Positions 4,103 through 6,761 of a DNA stretch of 6,761 nucleotides are shown here, in pieces; position 1 is the first letter of the stretch; every line of letters starts with the position of its first letter. Source of the stretch: an uncultured Syntrophomonadaceae bacterium (lineage in GTDB: Bacteria; Bacillota; Syntrophomonadia; Syntrophomonadales; Syntrophomonadaceae); assembly GCA_944391275.1 (NCBI GenBank), contig CALXSZ010000160.1, positions 1-6,761 on the forward strand. The letters run 5' to 3'. The position numbers and the translations under genes were made by a program. The notes under the pieces are model-generated. The model saw only the letters and a list, made by a program, of their open reading frames with translations, was not told the DNA's origin and searched no databases.

Positions 4103-6004
4103 ATGAGTGACGAAGTCAAGGATCAGGGTAAAGAAGTAAAGCCGGAAGAACAAAAACCGGTTCAAGCAGCTCCCGCTGCGGACGGCGCGGAAGCTAAAAA
4201 AGAACAGGAAAAACCAAAAGAGGAACCGAAAGAGGAAACTGCTAAAGTAGAAGATGAGTATGATGATGATTATTGGGATGACATCGAAGAAGAAGAGGAA
4301 GAAGAAGCGAAGAAAAGAAGACGCAAAATTATCCTCGGAACAATTGTCGCCATTATCGTTATTTGTGCTTTAGCAACCTATATTTATGTTAGTAAATTAG
4401 GAAAATATAATAACGCTGTCAGCCTGTACGAAGCCGGCCAATATTCAGAAGCCGCTATCGCATTCGAAGAAGTAGGGTCTTTCCAGGATGCTGCTCGTTA
4501 TGCGCAAAAGAGCTATTATGAACAGGGTGGGCAATACCTGTTAGCAGGAGACTTTGAAGCTGCCAAAGCAGCCTTTGAAGCAGCGGGAGATTATGACAAC
4601 GCCGCGGAAATGGTTGTGAAGAGTGATTACAGACAAGCTATTGCACTGTTTGAATCCGGCGACGCAGAAGCTGCCGCTGCAATTTTTGCTAACTTAGCCG
4701 GTTATAATCAAGCGGATATGTATTTGGAATGGGCGAATGCCAAAGCGAAATATGCTGAGTATGATCCCAATGCGAATTTGTTTGGAGACGGTTATGCGGA
4801 CTGGAGAGCTGCTGAAGCTGGTTTAGCTGCAGTAGTTTACGGGACGTGGTACAATGCTGAAACAGGTGAAGCATTAGAAATTGGTACGGCTACCATTGGC
4901 GGCCAAACTTATGCAATCACAGCAGCAGAAGGAATTGGAAACAATGTTACGTTTGTTGGTTACTTTGTAGATAGCCAAGAAGCTTATCGGGTGGATGTTC
5001 TGCCGGCATTTGTTAATCCGGGTGTGAATGAACTAGTATTGAATGATGTTGTTTACTATAATGTGACACCGGAAGACTATCAAGCGATTGTTGAAGCAAA
5101 AGCAAACGGGGAATATGTCGTTGAAGATTTAGCTGCGCAAAGATATACGAATGATACCGTTGTAAATAAAGCGTTAGATATGTTTGTGGCAACGACTAAG
5201 GAACCGGTTCCCGCAGAAGAAGTAACTGAAGCAGTTATTGTTGAAGAAACCGTAGCTGAAGAGGGGACAACGGAGGAAGTTGCTGCAGTTGAAGAAACGG
5301 TAACGGAAGAAGCGACTGCGGAAGAAACTGCAACAGTTGAAGCAACTCCAGCAGAAGAAGTTGCTGTAGCTGAAGCGACGGAAGAAGCTGCTCCGGCTGA
5401 AGAAACCGTAGCTGAAGAGGGAACAACGGAGGAAGTTGCTGCAGTTGAAGAAACGGTAACGGAAGAAGCGACCGTAGAAGAAGCTGTAACAGAGGAAAAA
5501 AGTTTTACGGAGAAGTTGTTAGCTTTAGTTCCGGCGCATTACACAGCGGACGATGCTGTTGTTACGTATGATGCAGAAAGCAAAGTATATGATGTAGCTT
5601 TCAATGCCGTATATATCGAAAATGCTATGAGCGTGTTTAAAAAGGCAGAATGTCCTACTTATGCGGTAGAGGCGAAATTTGTGGATACCGGTGCGGGACT
5701 GAAAGCGCTTGAATTTGCCGTAGTGGATTCGGTCTCAGAAGAGGTTGCTGAAGCGGCTGAAGAAACCGTAGCTGAAGAGGGAACGACGGAAGAAGTTGCT
5801 CCAGCTGAAGAAACGGTGACGGAGGAAGTGACCACTGAAGAAGTTGCTCCGGTTGAAGAAACTGTAACGGAAGAAACGACTGCGGAAGAAGTTGCTCCAA
5901 CTGAAGAAACCGTAGCTGAAGAAGGAACGACGGAAGAAGTTGCTCCGGCTGAAGAAACGGTGACGGAAGAAACGACCGCAGAAGAAGTTGTGACTGAAGA
6001 GTAA
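4103..6004 (+). CDS. Acidic repeat-containing single-pass membrane protein with TPR-like region, function unknown
   Basis: A 633-residue protein I cannot assign to a named family. Residues 1-69 are a Lys/Glu/Pro-rich, disordered-looking cytoplasmic head ending in an acidic patch with DDDYWDDIEEEEEEE (54-68); KKRRRK (70-75) and one transmembrane helix (76-96) follow, so the remainder should lie outside the membrane. Residues 101-215 hold about three TPR-like repeats ('YNNAVSLYEAGQYSEAAIAFEEVG' type). Residues 218-345 form an aromatic- and beta-rich domain of unknown kind. Two blocks of 16-residue ETV(A/T)EE repeats (382-465 and 554-633) flank a second globular domain (467-545), and the protein ends on a complete repeat. 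There is no LPXTG or other wall anchor. It has its own promoter and terminator, so it is a single-gene unit. It could be an envelope scaffold or sensor; this is inference. Confidence 0.88.
   Translation: MSDEVKDQGKEVKPEEQKPVQAAPAADGAEAKKEQEKPKEEPKEETAKVEDEYDDDYWDDIEEEEEEEAKKRRRKIILGTIVAIIVICALATYIYVSKLGKYNNAVSLYEAGQYSEAAIAFEEVGSFQDAARYAQKSYYEQGGQYLLAGDFEAAKAAFEAAGDYDNAAEMVVKSDYRQAIALFESGDAEAAAAIFANLAGYNQADMYLEWANAKAKYAEYDPNANLFGDGYADWRAAEAGLAAVVYGTWYNAETGEALEIGTATIGGQTYAITAAEGIGNNVTFVGYFVDSQEAYRVDVLPAFVNPGVNELVLNDVVYYNVTPEDYQAIVEAKANGEYVVEDLAAQRYTNDTVVNKALDMFVATTKEPVPAEEVTEAVIVEETVAEEGTTEEVAAVEETVTEEATAEETATVEATPAEEVAVAEATEEAAPAEETVAEEGTTEEVAAVEETVTEEATVEEAVTEEKSFTEKLLALVPAHYTADDAVVTYDAESKVYDVAFNAVYIENAMSVFKKAECPTYAVEAKFVDTGAGLKALEFAVVDSVSEEVAEAAEETVAEEGTTEEVAPAEETVTEEVTTEEVAPVEETVTEETTAEEVAPTEETVAEEGTTEEVAPAEETVTEETTAEEVVTEE
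5246..5497 (+). repeat. First block of 16-residue Glu/Thr/Val repeats
   Basis: Encodes residues 382-465: two 16-residue units, one degenerate 20-residue unit (414-433) and two more 16-residue units. The consensus is ETV(A/T)EE(G/A)T(T/A/V)EE.... The DNA of units 1-2 and 4-5 is nearly identical over about 70 bases at a 156-base spacing (from 5243 and 5399), showing a recent duplication or gene conversion. Confidence 0.9.
5762..6001 (+). repeat. Second block of 16-residue Glu/Thr/Val repeats
   Basis: Exactly five 48-base units encoding residues 554-633 and ending at the last codon. Units start ETVA, ETVT, ETVT, ETVA, ETVT; the ETVAEEG units are preceded by a Glu codon and recur 144 bases apart (from 5759 and 5903). 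Here position 14 is mostly proline (EEVAP), unlike the alanine of the first block, so each block has been homogenised separately. Confidence 0.9.
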
Positions 6005-6036
6005 ATCCTATATAAAAAAGAAATATTAAGTAGATA

Positions 6037-6072
6037 AAGTGCCCGGCTATTATTGAAGCTGGGTACTTTTTT
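6037..6072 (+). terminator. Rho-independent terminator of the acidic repeat protein gene
   Basis: AAGTGCCCGGCT (6037-6048) pairs with AGCTGGGTACTT (6057-6068), 12 pairs including two G-U, with an 8-base loop and six T residues at 6067-6072. It begins 32 bases after the stop codon and separates this gene from the next promoter. Confidence 0.88.
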
Positions 6073-6180
6073 GTGAATTTTTAAGAAAATGCAAGAAAAA
6101 AAGAATTTTAAATCCAAACGATAATGGTATGTGGTATGATAAGATTATGAGGTTGTATCTGTGAAAAGATAAGCTTTTAC

Positions 6181-6209
6181 CTGAAAATTAGACAAAAAAT
6201 ACGTATAAT
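6181..6209 (+). promoter_or_regulatory. Sigma-A promoter of the last gene
   Basis: CTGAAA (6181-6186), 17 bases, then a perfect TATAAT (6204-6209). Transcription would start near 6216, about 34 bases before the start codon. A second possible element, TGGTATGAT (extended -10, 6132-6140), lies upstream without a good -35. Confidence 0.65.
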
Positions 6210-6235
6210 AACTACAGGGATAACAAGCCTAAAAG

Positions 6236-6241
6236 AAGGGA
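6236..6241 (+). promoter_or_regulatory. Ribosome binding site choosing between two ATGs
   Basis: AAGGGA is 8 bases before the ATG at 6250 and overlaps the in-frame ATG at 6241, which therefore cannot use it. The start at 6250 is preferred. Confidence 0.6.
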
Positions 6242-6249
6242 TGAGAGAA

Positions 6250-6761
6250 ATGCGCTTTGAAGTGCTGCATGGAAATATAAATGAAATTTACCGTGACCTT
6301 CCAGTCGAAAATAAGGAAGCACCTTTTCGAGTGCGTCGTTTTATTGGAGATGCCTTTGGCAAAGTAGGGTTCAATTCGGATGAAGAACCTAAGAGCAGTT
6401 TATTGGGATATGCGCCTATGCTTATGGGAAAAACTTATTTTTTTCAGATGTTTTCTTCCATACAGACTGGGACAAAATTGCCCGCAGGATATTTTCATGC
6501 TCTCGTGACAGAAGCAAAACCAGAAGATTTTTCAGGGGATTTTTCTCACATGTGGAACTTGAAATTTGCTTCACAAGAAGATTTATTTGCTGCCGAAAAA
6601 GGCCGCATTTTTCATATACAAGAAGAAACAGATGAAGCAAATTTAGAATTATCTATTCATCCCGAAGTCATGAAAGAGATTTTTTACGCTTGTTTAAATC
6701 GTTGGAGTGTTAATCGAAACCCAGTTGTCATTTTGGTGCCGCTTGATCAACCTTTTCATAC
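6250..6761 (+). CDS. Unrecognised protein, 3' end outside window; weak GAP1-N-like resemblance
   Basis: The frame is open from the ATG at 6250 to the window end, giving 170 visible residues with no stop. It begins MRFEVLHGNINEIYRDLP and appears soluble: no signal peptide or membrane segment is visible. The layout is alternating strands and loops with GYAPMLMGKTYFFQMFSS (53-70), AGYFHALVTEAKPEDF (79-94), an acidic stretch, then a helix EVMKEIFYACLNRW (139-152) and a hydrophobic strand NPVVILVPLDQ (157-167). The order 'FHALV ... helix ... VVILVP' recalls N-terminal domains of GTPase-associated protein 1 (GAP1-N), large proteins of bacterial GTPase-centred systems, but this is from memory of pattern only. 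It has its own promoter and is separated from the previous gene by a terminator. The gene itself is secure; its function is not. Confidence 0.82.
   Translation, partial: MRFEVLHGNINEIYRDLPVENKEAPFRVRRFIGDAFGKVGFNSDEEPKSSLLGYAPMLMGKTYFFQMFSSIQTGTKLPAGYFHALVTEAKPEDFSGDFSHMWNLKFASQEDLFAAEKGRIFHIQEETDEANLELSIHPEVMKEIFYACLNRWSVNRNPVVILVPLDQPFH

Noticed and set aside
3760..4110. Plus-strand open frame from inside the transglutaminase gene through the intergenic region
   Set aside because: It overlaps a well-supported gene in another frame, crosses a promoter and hairpin, and has no translation start.
5235..5426. Leu/Gln-rich minus-strand open frames opposite the repeat blocks (also 5655-5900)
   Set aside because: Low-complexity antisense of GAA-rich repeat DNA; no translation signals.
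5243..6001. Regular spaced repeats as a CRISPR array
   Set aside because: The repeats are tandem, in phase with the reading frame, diverge by codon and have no unique spacers; they are protein-coding.
5659..6117. Long minus-strand open frame rich in Ser/Val/Thr across the second repeat block
   Set aside because: It is the antisense of the 48-base repeats, which lack stop codons in several frames. It has no ribosome binding site, crosses the terminator, and its repeats simply mirror those of the plus-strand protein.

Overview
The window looks like chromosomal DNA from an endospore-forming, low-to-moderate-GC Firmicute, most likely a clostridial lineage. The grounds are strong AGGAGG-type ribosome binding sites, two genes started with TTG, a PadR/HAAS membrane regulatory pair, a pair of CotF-like spore coat genes, and an AT-rich intergenic region with sigma-A-like and sigma-G-like promoters. 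I cannot name the genus. No insertion sequence, phage gene, CRISPR array, tRNA or rRNA is visible.

Layout. (1) 1-1162, plus strand: a housekeeping pair, rdgB (its first codons lie outside the window) followed 13 bases later by a YfcE-type metallophosphoesterase. (2) 1261-2200, plus strand: a PadR-family repressor and a three-helix membrane protein with an N-terminal HAAS/DUF1700-like domain, both with TTG starts behind good Shine-Dalgarno sequences. (3) 2201-2538: a non-coding convergent region with a terminator for the minus-strand genes and two small inverted repeats. (4) 2539-3007, minus strand: two small CotF-like coat genes with a sigma-G-like promoter and a hairpin at the predicted 5' end of their mRNA. 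(5) 3198-3917, plus strand: a transglutaminase-core protein transcribed divergently from the coat genes. (6) 4103-6004, plus strand: a 633-residue single-pass membrane protein with its own promoter, a structured leader and a clear terminator. It has an acidic cytoplasmic head, a TPR-like region, two unrecognised domains and two blocks of 16-residue Glu/Thr/Val repeats. (7) 6250-end, plus strand: a gene with a good promoter that runs off the window, unrecognised apart from a weak resemblance to GAP1-N-type proteins.

Working together. rdgB and the phosphoesterase form an ordinary conserved pair. The PadR repressor probably controls its own operon with the HAAS protein. The two coat proteins are probably made together late in sporulation. 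The adjacent transglutaminase-fold enzyme might act on coat material, because one of the coat proteins is 21% glutamine, but that link is inference only. The most unusual item is the acidic repeat membrane protein. I see no strong evidence of a new multi-gene system; the two worthwhile unknowns are that protein and the truncated last gene.
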